From positions 1-44,229 of the forward strand of contig NZ_WOEZ01000069.1 of NCBI RefSeq assembly GCF_013177735.1: a DNA stretch of 44,229 bases, in the 5' to 3' direction. The notes below the pieces were generated by a model. It was not told where the DNA came from, ran no database searches, and saw nothing but the letters and a program-made list of their open reading frames with translations. Each line of letters starts with the position of its first letter. Within the stretch, counting starts at the first letter, position 1. Origin of the DNA: Paraburkholderia elongata (GTDB taxonomy: Bacteria; Pseudomonadota; Gammaproteobacteria; Burkholderiales; Burkholderiaceae). Positions 1 to 7,495 of this stretch are shown here, in pieces. The position numbers and the translations under genes are program-made.

Positions 1-375
1 GACATCGCCCGCTGCCAGACGACGGCACGGGCCGGCGCGCTGGTCTACAACTGGTGGAGCTGGTACTGTCGGGCCGCCCATCCAGGCGCACGTCTCGAAG
101 CGGTGACAAGCCGGCCCCTGCTGCTGGGGGCGGTCGGTACGACGGCCAGTCATGCAGGACAGACGCAGCTGTATCTCACGCCGTTGCACGCGAAGGTCGA
201 CACGATCAAATCGCTGGTCGCCAACGCACGTGCGGCTCTGGGCCACGTCGCGCGCTTTGCGGAGCAGTTCCCGACTCTCAACCGATGGCGCGAGTTGCTG
301 CGTTATATCTGCGCGCGCATCACCGCGTCTACCCCGCTGCAACGCACGCCGATCGCTGCGATCGCAACAGGGTAA
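1..375 (+). CDS. IS1380-type transposase, C-terminal part (cut by window start)
   Basis: The frame is open from base 1 to a TAA at 373-375, giving about 124 residues with no start in the window. The stretch NWWSWYCR, followed by EAVTSRPLLL and SHAGQTQLYLTPLH, is the conserved tail of IS1380-family (DDE group 1) transposases, and the remaining residues are the helical C-terminus. The catalytic DDE core would lie to the left, outside the window, so I cannot tell whether the element is intact. No terminal inverted repeat could be fixed on the right side. The family call rests on recalled motif resemblance. The DNA just downstream (403-498) holds a direct repeat that may be unrelated to the element. 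Confidence 0.72.
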   Translation, partial: DIARCQTTARAGALVYNWWSWYCRAAHPGARLEAVTSRPLLLGAVGTTASHAGQTQLYLTPLHAKVDTIKSLVANARAALGHVARFAEQFPTLNRWRELLRYICARITASTPLQRTPIAAIATG

Positions 376-402
376 CTGCGGTTTTTACGATAATCCAATA
401 TC

Positions 403-498
403 AAATCAAGGAAAGGCCCGCGCCGCAGGCAAACAGACAACAAGCGCGAGCAGGCAAACAAATCAAGGAAAAGCCAACGCCGTAGGCATACAGCAATA
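403..498. repeat. Two imperfect direct repeats of about 39 bp
   Basis: Copies begin at 403 and 460 with AAATCAAGGAAA and run through a GC-rich centre (CGCCGCAGGC or CGCCGTAGGC) to an ACAG end, 57 bp apart. They sit between the transposase end and the 3' end of cca. In the second copy a small hairpin (GGCATA/TATGCC on the minus strand) lies next to a T-rich run, so this DNA may also end cca transcription. Function unknown. Confidence 0.6.
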
Positions 499-528
499 TG
501 CCGCCGCCAAAAGCAAAAAGCAAAACCA

Positions 529-1761
529 TCATCCAAGAGCCACTTCAACAGCGCGAACGCGCTCCTGATGCACCGCATCTTTAATCCCTGCAGGCGAGTC
601 AGCGAGCCGCCCAGCCACAGCACCAGCATCCACGCCTCGCGCAGCAACAAGCGCAATCCGAAGACGCTCAGCCTGCGGATACTCCCGCATCTCAAACCCA
701 AGCCGCCCACGAGCATCCGCCTCACAAGCCTGCAAGGCTTCAGCAAACCGCGCCGGTTTCCGAATCGCATCGCTGCGCTCGAGCAGCCTCACCAACGCGC
801 CAGCCCCCATCTCCATCACGCGATGAATATTCCCATGCTCCCGCGCGACCAGCAGCGCCAGATCGCGGCATTCATTCGGCACCCGCAGCCGCTCGCATAA
901 AGGCTTCAGCAAATCCACGCTGCGCCCCTCATGCCCGGTATGCCGCGGCAATACGTCGTCCGGCGTCGTCGCTTTGCCCAGGTCGTGCGTGAGCGCCGCG
1001 AACCGAACCGGCAACGCGTAGCCCTGCTGCGCGGCATGGTCGACCACCATCATCACATGCACGCCCGTATCCACTTCGGGGTGATAGTCAGCCCGCTGCG
1101 GCACGCCGAACAGTGCATCGATCTCCGGCAGGATTCGCGCCAACGCGCCGCATCCCCGCAGCACCTCGAACATCCGGGACGGCTTCTTCTCCATCAATCC
1201 GCGCGATACCTCCTGCCACACGCGCTCGGCCACCAGCGCATCCACCTCACCGTCGCCCACCATCTTGCGCATCAGCGCCATCGTCTCCGGCGCCACCGTG
1301 AAATCGACGAAGCGCGCCGCAAACCGCGCAATCCGCAAAATCCGCACGGGGTCTTCGAGAAACGCATCGCTGACGTGACGAAACAGTCGCGCCTGCAAAT
1401 CGTCCCGGCCGTTGAACGGGTCGATCACCGGGCCGGTGAGTTCGCCGTCCGGGCGCATTTCGCGCGCCATCGCGTTGATCGTCAGGTCGCGGCGAGCGAG
1501 ATCCTCTTCGAGCGTGACGTCCGGCGCGTAAAAGAACTGGAAGCCGTGATAGCCCGCCGCCGTCTTGCGCTCTGTGCGCGCGAGCGCGTATTCCTCGTGC
1601 GTTTGCGGGTGCAGGAACACCGGGAAATCCTTGCCCACCGGACGATAGCCCTGCGCCACCATCTGTTCGGGCGTCGCGCCAACCACCACGTAATCGCGGT
1701 CCTGCACCGGCACGCCCAATAACTCGTCGCGAATCGCTCCGCCGACCGCGTAGATATTCAT
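529..1761 (-). CDS. cca: Multifunctional CCA protein (tRNA nucleotidyltransferase with HD domain)
   Basis: Adds or repairs the 3' CCA end of tRNAs from CTP and ATP. The protein has 410 residues, close to the 412-413 of the E. coli type. The N-terminal nucleotidyltransferase signature VGGAIRDELLG starts near residue 6, with the metal-binding pair D21 and D23 in VQDRDYVV. RRDLTINAMA follows in the same domain. The C-terminal half carries an HD phosphohydrolase domain (LTHDLGKA, then GHEGRS), as in the multifunctional class of beta- and gammaproteobacteria. The frame is open further upstream, but the ATG at 1761 gives the family N-terminus MNIYAVGG and overlaps the stop of the upstream GST-like gene as ATGA, which suggests translational coupling. 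Confidence 0.96.
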   Translation of the reverse strand: MNIYAVGGAIRDELLGVPVQDRDYVVVGATPEQMVAQGYRPVGKDFPVFLHPQTHEEYALARTERKTAAGYHGFQFFYAPDVTLEEDLARRDLTINAMAREMRPDGELTGPVIDPFNGRDDLQARLFRHVSDAFLEDPVRILRIARFAARFVDFTVAPETMALMRKMVGDGEVDALVAERVWQEVSRGLMEKKPSRMFEVLRGCGALARILPEIDALFGVPQRADYHPEVDTGVHVMMVVDHAAQQGYALPVRFAALTHDLGKATTPDDVLPRHTGHEGRSVDLLKPLCERLRVPNECRDLALLVAREHGNIHRVMEMGAGALVRLLERSDAIRKPARFAEALQACEADARGRLGFEMREYPQAERLRIALVAARGVDAGAVAGRLADSPAGIKDAVHQERVRAVEVALG

Positions 1762-2411
1762 GGGCATTCGTCTTGATAGGGAACCGTGTGCGTTTCGCGA
1801 AGCGCGTCGTCGATCCAGGCCTTCACCGCCGGCAGCGCCGTCACGCGACGAACATAAGCCGCAGCGGTTTCGGACAAGCCGGGCTGCCACGTGTTGAAGC
1901 GCATCACCACTGGCGCGTACATCGCGTCGGCAATGCTGAACTCGCCGAACAGGAACGGGCCGCCGTAGGTCGCGAGGCACTGGCTCCAGAGCGCCTCAAT
2001 ACGCGCGATGTCGGCGAGCGCGCCCGGCGTGGCGTTCTTCCCGGGAAACGACGCGCGAATGTTCATCCACATGTTCGAGCGCAAGTCGCCGAAGCCCGAA
2101 TGCATCTCGGCGCTCACGCTGCGCGCGTGGCTGCGCGCCGCCGCGTCGCGCGGCCACAGCGTGTGCTGCGGGAAGCGCTCAGCCAGCGTCTCGGCGATCG
2201 CCAGCGAATCCCAAATGGCCGATCCGTCTTCGCCGATCAAACACGGCACTTTGCCAGGACCCGTCGGCGCATGCGCCAGAATCGCGGACGTCGTGCCGGA
2301 TTCATTCAGATGAATCAGCACCTCTTCAAACGGGATGCCGAAATGCTTGAGCAGCAGCCACGGACGCATCGACCATGACGAATAGTTCTTGTCACCGATA
2401 AGCAGTTTCAT
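1758..2411 (-). CDS. Glutathione S-transferase family protein
   Basis: A 217-residue cytosolic protein with a thioredoxin-fold N-terminal domain (about 1-80) and an all-helical C-terminal domain. Residues 9-18 (NYSSWSMRPW) form the expected first active-site loop with a serine-rich start. The cis-proline region is GPGKVPCL, and the glutathione-contact turn is IWDSLAIAETLAE. The substrate cannot be read from sequence. The family includes detoxifying GSTs and small isomerase-like members. The gene ends inside the start of cca (ATGA) and has only a weak ribosome-binding site, so the two are probably one transcript. Confidence 0.9.
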   Translation of the reverse strand: MKLLIGDKNYSSWSMRPWLLLKHFGIPFEEVLIHLNESGTTSAILAHAPTGPGKVPCLIGEDGSAIWDSLAIAETLAERFPQHTLWPRDAAARSHARSVSAEMHSGFGDLRSNMWMNIRASFPGKNATPGALADIARIEALWSQCLATYGGPFLFGEFSIADAMYAPVVMRFNTWQPGLSETAAAYVRRVTALPAVKAWIDDALRETHTVPYQDECP

Positions 2412-2440
2412 GCTTTGTATAAGGGAGTGGATAAAAAGAT

Positions 2441-3394
2441 TCAGCGCCCCGCGTTGGCGCGAAACGCGTCGAAGCGCGAACGCGTCGACGCGCCGGTCAG
2501 ATACACGGGTGCGATCGTTTCGATGCTGGCGGGTTCGATGCCGAGTTCGGGCGCAAGCGGTCCGCTCAACACATTATCGACTTTCATCGAATCGAGATTG
2601 TCGCGCGAGATCACCGGTTCGCCGGGTGCCATTTCGAACGTCAGCGCCTGCAAACGCGCCAACGCTTCTGGCAGGCGAATGATCCGCGCATGCCGGCCAA
2701 TCACATCGCCGCAATACTTGACGAGGTCTTCGAGTGCATAGACGGTCGGGCCACCCAGTTCGTAAGTATGGCCGCTGGCTGCATCGAGATCGAGCACGTT
2801 GCAGATCGCTTTCGCCACGTCGCCGACGTACACCGGCTGGAATTTCGCATCCGGCATGGCAAGTGGAATCACCGGGAACATCCGCTGCAGGAACGAGAAC
2901 TTGTTGAGGAACTGGTCTTCGGGGCCGAACACCACGGACGGCCGGAAAATCGTCCACGCCAGATTCGCCGCGTGCACGGCCTTTTCGCCGTCGCCCTTGG
3001 AACGCGAGTACATGCTCGGCCCATTCGAGTCGGCGCCGAGCGCGCTAATATGAATCAACCGATGCACGCCCTTGCCTTCGCAAGCCGCAACGATTTTGGT
3101 CGGCAATTCGACGTGCGTGCGCGCGAACTCCGGGCCATAAGGCGTGCCGCGTTTGCCATGCAGTGTGGCAACGAGGTTGATGACGCAATCGGCGCCTTCA
3201 ACGAAACGCGCGAGCTGGACCGGATCGAACACGTCGGCTTCGATCACGTCGATGGGGAGCAGCGTGAGATGGCGAGCGTTGTAGCGGCGCCGGGTGGCGA
3301 TGCGCACGTCTTTGCCCATTTCAACGAGGGCGTTGACGAGATGGCTGCCGATAAAACCGGAACCGCCGATGATCGCAATGGCTTGATGTCGCAT
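2441..3394 (-). CDS. NAD(P)-binding epimerase-like protein (complex I NDUFA9-type)
   Basis: A 317-residue atypical short-chain dehydrogenase/epimerase. The Rossmann dinucleotide motif GGSGFIG lies at residues 10-16, and YSRSK provides the YxxxK pair. FRPSVVFGPED is the usual mid-protein motif. The overall layout resembles the NDUFA9/ubiquinone-linked NAD(P)-binding group that is common in proteobacteria; the true substrate is unknown. The ATG at 3394 is preferred over in-frame codons upstream because AGGGAG lies just before it and it gives the standard MRHQAIAIIGG start. It lies 81 bp downstream of the lytic transglycosylase on the same strand and may be co-transcribed with it. Confidence 0.87.
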   Translation of the reverse strand: MRHQAIAIIGGSGFIGSHLVNALVEMGKDVRIATRRRYNARHLTLLPIDVIEADVFDPVQLARFVEGADCVINLVATLHGKRGTPYGPEFARTHVELPTKIVAACEGKGVHRLIHISALGADSNGPSMYSRSKGDGEKAVHAANLAWTIFRPSVVFGPEDQFLNKFSFLQRMFPVIPLAMPDAKFQPVYVGDVAKAICNVLDLDAASGHTYELGGPTVYALEDLVKYCGDVIGRHARIIRLPEALARLQALTFEMAPGEPVISRDNLDSMKVDNVLSGPLAPELGIEPASIETIAPVYLTGASTRSRFDAFRANAGR

Positions 3395-3475
3395 TTTCGA
3401 CTCCCTGGTGGAAGCCGCGGCAACGGCTGGCGTGGCGCACCGCCGCATCAGAGTCATGCGGCGGCGGCACGGCGC

Positions 3476-5443
3476 TTACGGCGCGATATAACCCAGACGC
3501 GCCTTCAGCGATTGCGGACGGCCTTCGAACAATGCCGCGTAGTAGACGGTGTTGGACAACACATTCTTTACGTAATCGCGCGTTTCCTGGAACGGAATCG
3601 CCTCGGCAAAGATCGCGCCTTCAACCGGATGCTGCAACGATTGCCGCCAGTTGCTCGAACGGCCCGGGCCCGCGTTGTAACCCGCAGTAGCCAGCACGGC
3701 GGACCCGTCGAACTGATTGTAGATCATCGACAGGTAGTTCGTGCCGAGCAGGATGTTGGTGTTGATGTCGTTCATCTGCTCGCGCGAAATCGGGCCGAGG
3801 CCGATCTTCTTCGCCACCAGTTGCGCGGTGCCCGGCATCAACTGCATCAGACCGCTCGCGCCGACTTCCGAGCGCGCGTTCATGATGAAGCGCGATTCCT
3901 GACGAATCAGCCCGTACGCCCATTCGACGTCGAGCCCATTCGACTGCGCGTCGCGCTCGACGATATCCTTGAACGGCGACAGATAGCGCAGCGAGAAATC
4001 GTGCTCGCTCTTCGTGCGGTCCGCCGTGTTAACGGTGCGGTCATACAACTGGATACGGCGCGCGTATTCTGCAACGGCGAGCAGTTGCCGATCGCTCATG
4101 TCGCGCAGCGGCCAGTTCCATTCGCGATTGCCTTCGAGCCGCAGATTCAGCGCATAGAACCGCCGCGCCAGATCGAAGCCCGGCGTGTTGCCGGCCTGCT
4201 GGACTTCGGCGTCGGTCACGGTGGTTTTCGGCGGCACGGTGATCTTCTGGCCGAGCTCTTCCGCAGCCAGTTGGCCGTAGAAGTTGAAGCCCTGCGAGAT
4301 CGATTCGAATTCCTGGTTGGCCGTGGTCGTGTCGCCCGCTTGCTTGAGCGCACGGGCATGCCAGTACACCCACGACGGCTGATTGCGCAGCGCCGCCGGC
4401 ATCTGTTCGATCGACCAGCGCACCATCGTCCAGTCGCCCGCGAGCAGCGCGGTACGGGTGCGCCATTCGTACGCCGGGTTCGACAGCGGCGCATTCACAG
4501 AGAGCCGATACCAGTCGACCGCGCTCGGCATCTGCTTGGTCGCGGCCTGATAGGCAATCGTGCCCCAACCGATTGCACGTTCGGGCGAGCTCAGCGACGG
4601 CGCCACCGAGGCGAAGGTGGCCGCGGCCATGGCCGGGTCGTTGCGCGCCATGCGCGTGATCGCGAGCAACGCGAGTTGGTGCGACTGCGTATCCGGACCG
4701 ACGCCACGCGCCAGCAATAACGGCGGCGTACTCGTGGCCTGGCCGAATAGCACTGGATCGGGCGGCTGGTTGCTGAGCGCATCGACGAGCTTGCTGCCGG
4801 TGTCGGTGTAGTTCTGCTCGTACGCAAGACGGATCTGTTGCCACACGTCGTCGGAACTGAATTGCTGGTTGACCGCCAGCGAGGTAATCAGATCGACGCA
4901 GCCGTCGCCGTACCACTTCGGATCGACCAGCAGCCCACGCGCCGCGTCGGCAACGTTCTCGCCACGCGCGGCGCGCGATTCGAGCGCGTAGCACTTCACC
5001 TGCGTATCGTCGTTCAGCACGAAGCGTGCGTATTGCTGATCGAAGTTACGCCAGTCGTGACGCGCGCCGAGCACCGTGAGGTAGTCGTTGCGCAGACGGT
5101 CGGCGATGGCCTGGCCGTCGTACTTCTGCAGGAACGCCAGCACCGGCGCATCCGGCGCGTCAATGCGCGCATGACCGCTGGAATCGAACAACTGCGGCTT
5201 GAGCTGGAAGTACTCCAGATACGAAGGCGCCGGATAGTTCGGGATCATGCTCGCCAGTTGCGCTGCGCGCGCCGCATCATTAGTGCGGGCGGCTTCGCGA
5301 AGCTGAACAAAAGTCTGGTCGTCGTTCGTGAGTTGCGAAAGGGGAACCGGCTTGACGGCGGAGGCCGTGCTGCACGCGACGAGTGCCGCAGCGGCGAGCG
5401 CCAGACCGGCCGCGCGATATACTCGATAGAGGCGTTTTGACAT
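3476..5443 (-). CDS. slt: Soluble-type lytic murein transglycosylase, predicted lipoprotein
   Basis: Cleaves peptidoglycan between MurNAc and GlcNAc, forming anhydro-MurNAc ends. The ATG at 5443 gives 655 residues. A basic and hydrophobic signal ends in the lipobox LVAC with the cysteine at residue 24, so the mature protein is predicted to be lipid-anchored in the outer membrane facing the periplasm. Residues from about 40 to 480 form the helical superhelix domain of the Slt70 class. The SLT catalytic domain follows, with the catalytic glutamate near residue 516 in GLIRQESRF, then GASGLMQLMPGTA and ATAGYNAGPGR. The gene is divergent from the cyclo-ligase, with only 20 bp between start codons. 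Confidence 0.93.
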   Translation of the reverse strand: MSKRLYRVYRAAGLALAAAALVACSTASAVKPVPLSQLTNDDQTFVQLREAARTNDAARAAQLASMIPNYPAPSYLEYFQLKPQLFDSSGHARIDAPDAPVLAFLQKYDGQAIADRLRNDYLTVLGARHDWRNFDQQYARFVLNDDTQVKCYALESRAARGENVADAARGLLVDPKWYGDGCVDLITSLAVNQQFSSDDVWQQIRLAYEQNYTDTGSKLVDALSNQPPDPVLFGQATSTPPLLLARGVGPDTQSHQLALLAITRMARNDPAMAAATFASVAPSLSSPERAIGWGTIAYQAATKQMPSAVDWYRLSVNAPLSNPAYEWRTRTALLAGDWTMVRWSIEQMPAALRNQPSWVYWHARALKQAGDTTTANQEFESISQGFNFYGQLAAEELGQKITVPPKTTVTDAEVQQAGNTPGFDLARRFYALNLRLEGNREWNWPLRDMSDRQLLAVAEYARRIQLYDRTVNTADRTKSEHDFSLRYLSPFKDIVERDAQSNGLDVEWAYGLIRQESRFIMNARSEVGASGLMQLMPGTAQLVAKKIGLGPISREQMNDINTNILLGTNYLSMIYNQFDGSAVLATAGYNAGPGRSSNWRQSLQHPVEGAIFAEAIPFQETRDYVKNVLSNTVYYAALFEGRPQSLKARLGYIAP

Positions 5444-5463
5444 CGTTGTTTCTGGAGCGCGAA

Positions 5464-6063
5464 TTGAACCCAAGCATAGCATGCAACCCCGTCGCGGAAT
5501 CGAAAAAGGCGCTGCGTCGAACGCTATTGGAAGCAAGGCTACAAGCGGCTTCCGAGCCGGCGCACAACGCCGCGCTCAGCCGTCGCATTCTCGATGCGTT
5601 GAAGCACTACGGCGTGAGGAGCGTGGGTTTCTATTGGCCGCTCGCGGGCGAATTCGACGCACGCGCCGCGATCGCGATCTGGCTCGCTGCCGATTCGCAA
5701 CGCGAGGCGAGTTTGCCGGTCGTCAAGGAACGCGGCGTGCCGCTCGAATTTCACGCATGGGCGCCAGATACGCCGATGAAGATCGGCCATCACAAGATCG
5801 CCGAGCCCACTTCGGGGCGCGTCGTCATTCCTGATCTGTTGTTCGTGCCGTGCGTCGGCTTTGACGCCGACGGCTACCGGCTCGGTTACGGCGGCGGTTA
5901 CTACGATCGCACGCTCGCCACCTGGCCGGGATCGAAGAAGCCGCTCACGGTCGGCATCGCCTATGAAGCGTGCCGCACGGACACGTTGCGGCGCGAGGCC
6001 CACGACATGCCGCTCGATCTGATCGTGACAGAAGCAGGCTGCTATCCGCACCTGGCGGATTAA
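5464..6063 (+). CDS. ygfA: 5-formyltetrahydrofolate cyclo-ligase
   Basis: Converts 5-formyl-THF to 5,10-methenyl-THF with ATP, returning a storage folate to the one-carbon pool. The protein has 199 residues from the TTG at 5464, the family's usual size. It carries the basic N-terminal ESKKALRR segment, SVGFYWPLAGEFD, and the nucleotide-binding signature GYGGGYYDRT near the C-terminus. No ATG or GTG gives a sensible N-terminus. TTG at 5464 is preceded by GGAG (5453-5456) and yields MNPSIACNPVAESKKALRR. An in-frame TTG at 5437 is the alternative. In many proteobacteria 6S RNA precedes this gene; here there is no room for it. Confidence 0.92.
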   Translation: MNPSIACNPVAESKKALRRTLLEARLQAASEPAHNAALSRRILDALKHYGVRSVGFYWPLAGEFDARAAIAIWLAADSQREASLPVVKERGVPLEFHAWAPDTPMKIGHHKIAEPTSGRVVIPDLLFVPCVGFDADGYRLGYGGGYYDRTLATWPGSKKPLTVGIAYEACRTDTLRREAHDMPLDLIVTEAGCYPHLAD

Positions 6064-6121
6064 GCGTTTGAAGAACGCCGCGCGAGGCGCATCCTTCATC
6101 AGCTGCTGAGGCCGAACCCGC

Positions 6122-6634
6122 TTATAAAGACGCCGCCGCCCGTGCGGCCGTGTCGTACAGTCCAGACGCATTGCGCATCAGTTGCGCCGCCTCGCCGATC
6201 TGCTCGTTGGTCAGGCCGCTTTCCTTCAGCGTCGAAATCAGACAACTCTCGCGCACCTCGCGGTACTTCAGGCAGAGCTCGCGGCCCGCATCGGTCGCCG
6301 AGAAGAACACTTCCTTGCCGGTCTTTTCGCTTTTTACATACCCTCTAGCTACGAGCTTCTTCAACGCATAGGTTGCGACGTGGGTGTCTTCGATGTTCAG
6401 AACGAAGCAGATGTCCGCCAGTTTCTTGCGCCGCTCGCGATGGCTGACGTGGTGCAGCAATGAGACTTCGATCGCGGTCATGTCCTTTTCGCCGGCTGCC
6501 GACATGCAGCGCACCATCCACCGGTTGAATGCGTTGCCCGCCATGATGAGTGCGTACTCCAGCTCGGACAGCTCCGCACTTGTGTCAGACACGAGATGTT
6601 CCGAGGAGACAATCTTGGTGGGGTGGCGCGACAT
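6122..6634 (-). CDS. MarR-like winged-helix transcriptional regulator
   Basis: A 170-residue protein of the predicted MarR-type HTH group. N-terminal helices carry AFNRWMVRCM, followed by a winged helix: EVSLLHHV, then LADICFVLNIEDTHVATYALKKLVARGYV as recognition region and a wing with KTGKEVFFSATDAG. The C-terminal helix should dimerise. It is transcribed away from pxpBCA and shares a 207-bp control region with it. A perfect 14-bp palindrome sits 6 bp before its ATG, which points to autoregulation. Whether it controls pxpBCA is inference. The start is the only ATG giving the conserved KIVSSEHLVS lead-in, although its ribosome-binding site is weak. Confidence 0.85.
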   Translation of the reverse strand: MSRHPTKIVSSEHLVSDTSAELSELEYALIMAGNAFNRWMVRCMSAAGEKDMTAIEVSLLHHVSHRERRKKLADICFVLNIEDTHVATYALKKLVARGYVKSEKTGKEVFFSATDAGRELCLKYREVRESCLISTLKESGLTNEQIGEAAQLMRNASGLYDTAARAAASL

Positions 6635-6640
6635 GGTGAA

Positions 6641-6654
6641 GTTTCTCGAGAAAC
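6641..6654. promoter_or_regulatory. Perfect 14-bp palindrome, candidate operator of the MarR-like gene
   Basis: GTTTCTCGAGAAAC is identical to its reverse complement and lies 6 bp upstream of the regulator's ATG (minus strand). Its position within the expected leader or ribosome-binding region would allow autorepression. Confidence 0.45.
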
Positions 6655-6717
6655 AGGATGGGAAGGTGTCGGGAGTGTACGACGAGCAACCCCTTCCCGG
6701 GAGCCTGGCGAAAACGC

Positions 6718-6750
6718 TTATTGAGAATTTCTTGATATTTTATTGATAAT
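6718..6750 (+). promoter_or_regulatory. AT-rich promoter region of pxpB with 11-bp direct repeats
   Basis: TTATTGAGAAT (6718-6728) and TTATTGATAAT (6740-6750) are direct repeats 22 bp apart, two helical turns. The same bases offer a -35-like TTGAGA (6721-6726) and a -10-like GATAAT (6745-6750) with an 18-bp spacer, reading toward pxpB. This is the most AT-rich patch of the intergenic region. Whether the repeats are operator half-sites is unproven. Confidence 0.45.
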
Positions 6751-6841
6751 GTACACTTCAACCATCGCGCACCCTTTGCCGATAAATATCCATAGGGTTC
6801 GATATGCTCGACACTTCCGACTCGACCTGGGCCATTAAGCG

Positions 6842-7495
6842 ATGAGCCAACCAAGAATCTTTCCGCTCGGCGATGCCGCGCTAGTCTGCGAGGCGCCGCC
6901 GCCTGCCACGCTGGAATGCCAGCGGCGCGTGTGGGCCGCCGCCGAGGCCGCGCGCGACTGGCCGCATGTGCTGGAGGTCGTACCGGGCATGAACAATCTG
7001 ACGCTCGTATTCGATCCGCTCGAAGCCGATCGCGAAGCGCTGGCAAGCCATCTGCAAGCGGCATGGAACGCGGTGAGCGACGTGCCCGCAAGCGGTCGTG
7101 AAGTCGAAATCCCGGTGCAGTACGGCGGCGAGTTCGGGCCCGACCTGCAAGCGGTCGCCAATCACACCGGCCTGAGTGTGCGCGAGGTCGTGCAACGTCA
7201 TGCCCAGGGCGAGTACGTGGTGTTTTTTCTCGGCTTCCAGCCGGGCTTCGCCTATATGGGCGGCCTCGACGAAGCGCTGCACACGCCGCGCCGTTCGTCG
7301 CCGCGGCTGGAAGTGCCGGCCGGTTCGGTCGGCATCGGCGGTGAGCAGACCGGTATTTATCCGGCGACCTCTCCCGGTGGCTGGCAGTTGATCGGCCGCA
7401 CCGAATTGCCGCTGTTCGATCCGGCTCGGCGCCCACCCACGCTGTTGCAACCGGGCGACCGGGTGCGCTTTACCATCGTGGGGATACACGCATGA
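6842..7495 (+). CDS. pxpB: 5-oxoprolinase subunit PxpB (KipI/AHS1 family)
   Basis: One of three subunits of the prokaryotic ATP-dependent 5-oxoprolinase, which opens 5-oxo-L-proline to L-glutamate. The protein has 217 residues and spans the allophanate-hydrolase subunit 1 fold. Recognisable segments are FPLGDAALVCE at the start, PGMNNLTLVFDP, and the conserved GFQPGFAYMGGLDE followed by PRRSSPRLEVPAGSVGIGG. The family was formerly annotated as a sporulation kinase inhibitor (KipI), but the cluster with PxpC and PxpA supports the oxoprolinase role. The ATGA overlap with pxpC indicates translational coupling and equal stoichiometry. Confidence 0.93.
   Translation: MSQPRIFPLGDAALVCEAPPPATLECQRRVWAAAEAARDWPHVLEVVPGMNNLTLVFDPLEADREALASHLQAAWNAVSDVPASGREVEIPVQYGGEFGPDLQAVANHTGLSVREVVQRHAQGEYVVFFLGFQPGFAYMGGLDEALHTPRRSSPRLEVPAGSVGIGGEQTGIYPATSPGGWQLIGRTELPLFDPARRPPTLLQPGDRVRFTIVGIHA

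Noticed and set aside
2690..4720. Very long open frame (676 codons) on the plus strand opposite the epimerase and transglycosylase genes
   Set aside because: It runs across two well-supported genes on the other strand, is rich in Arg, His and Gln without any domain, and reflects the GC-rich codon bias.
6064..6121. Possible 6S RNA near the cyclo-ligase gene
   Set aside because: The gap is only 58 bp, and upstream the transglycosylase lies 20 bp away; no 6S-like structure fits.
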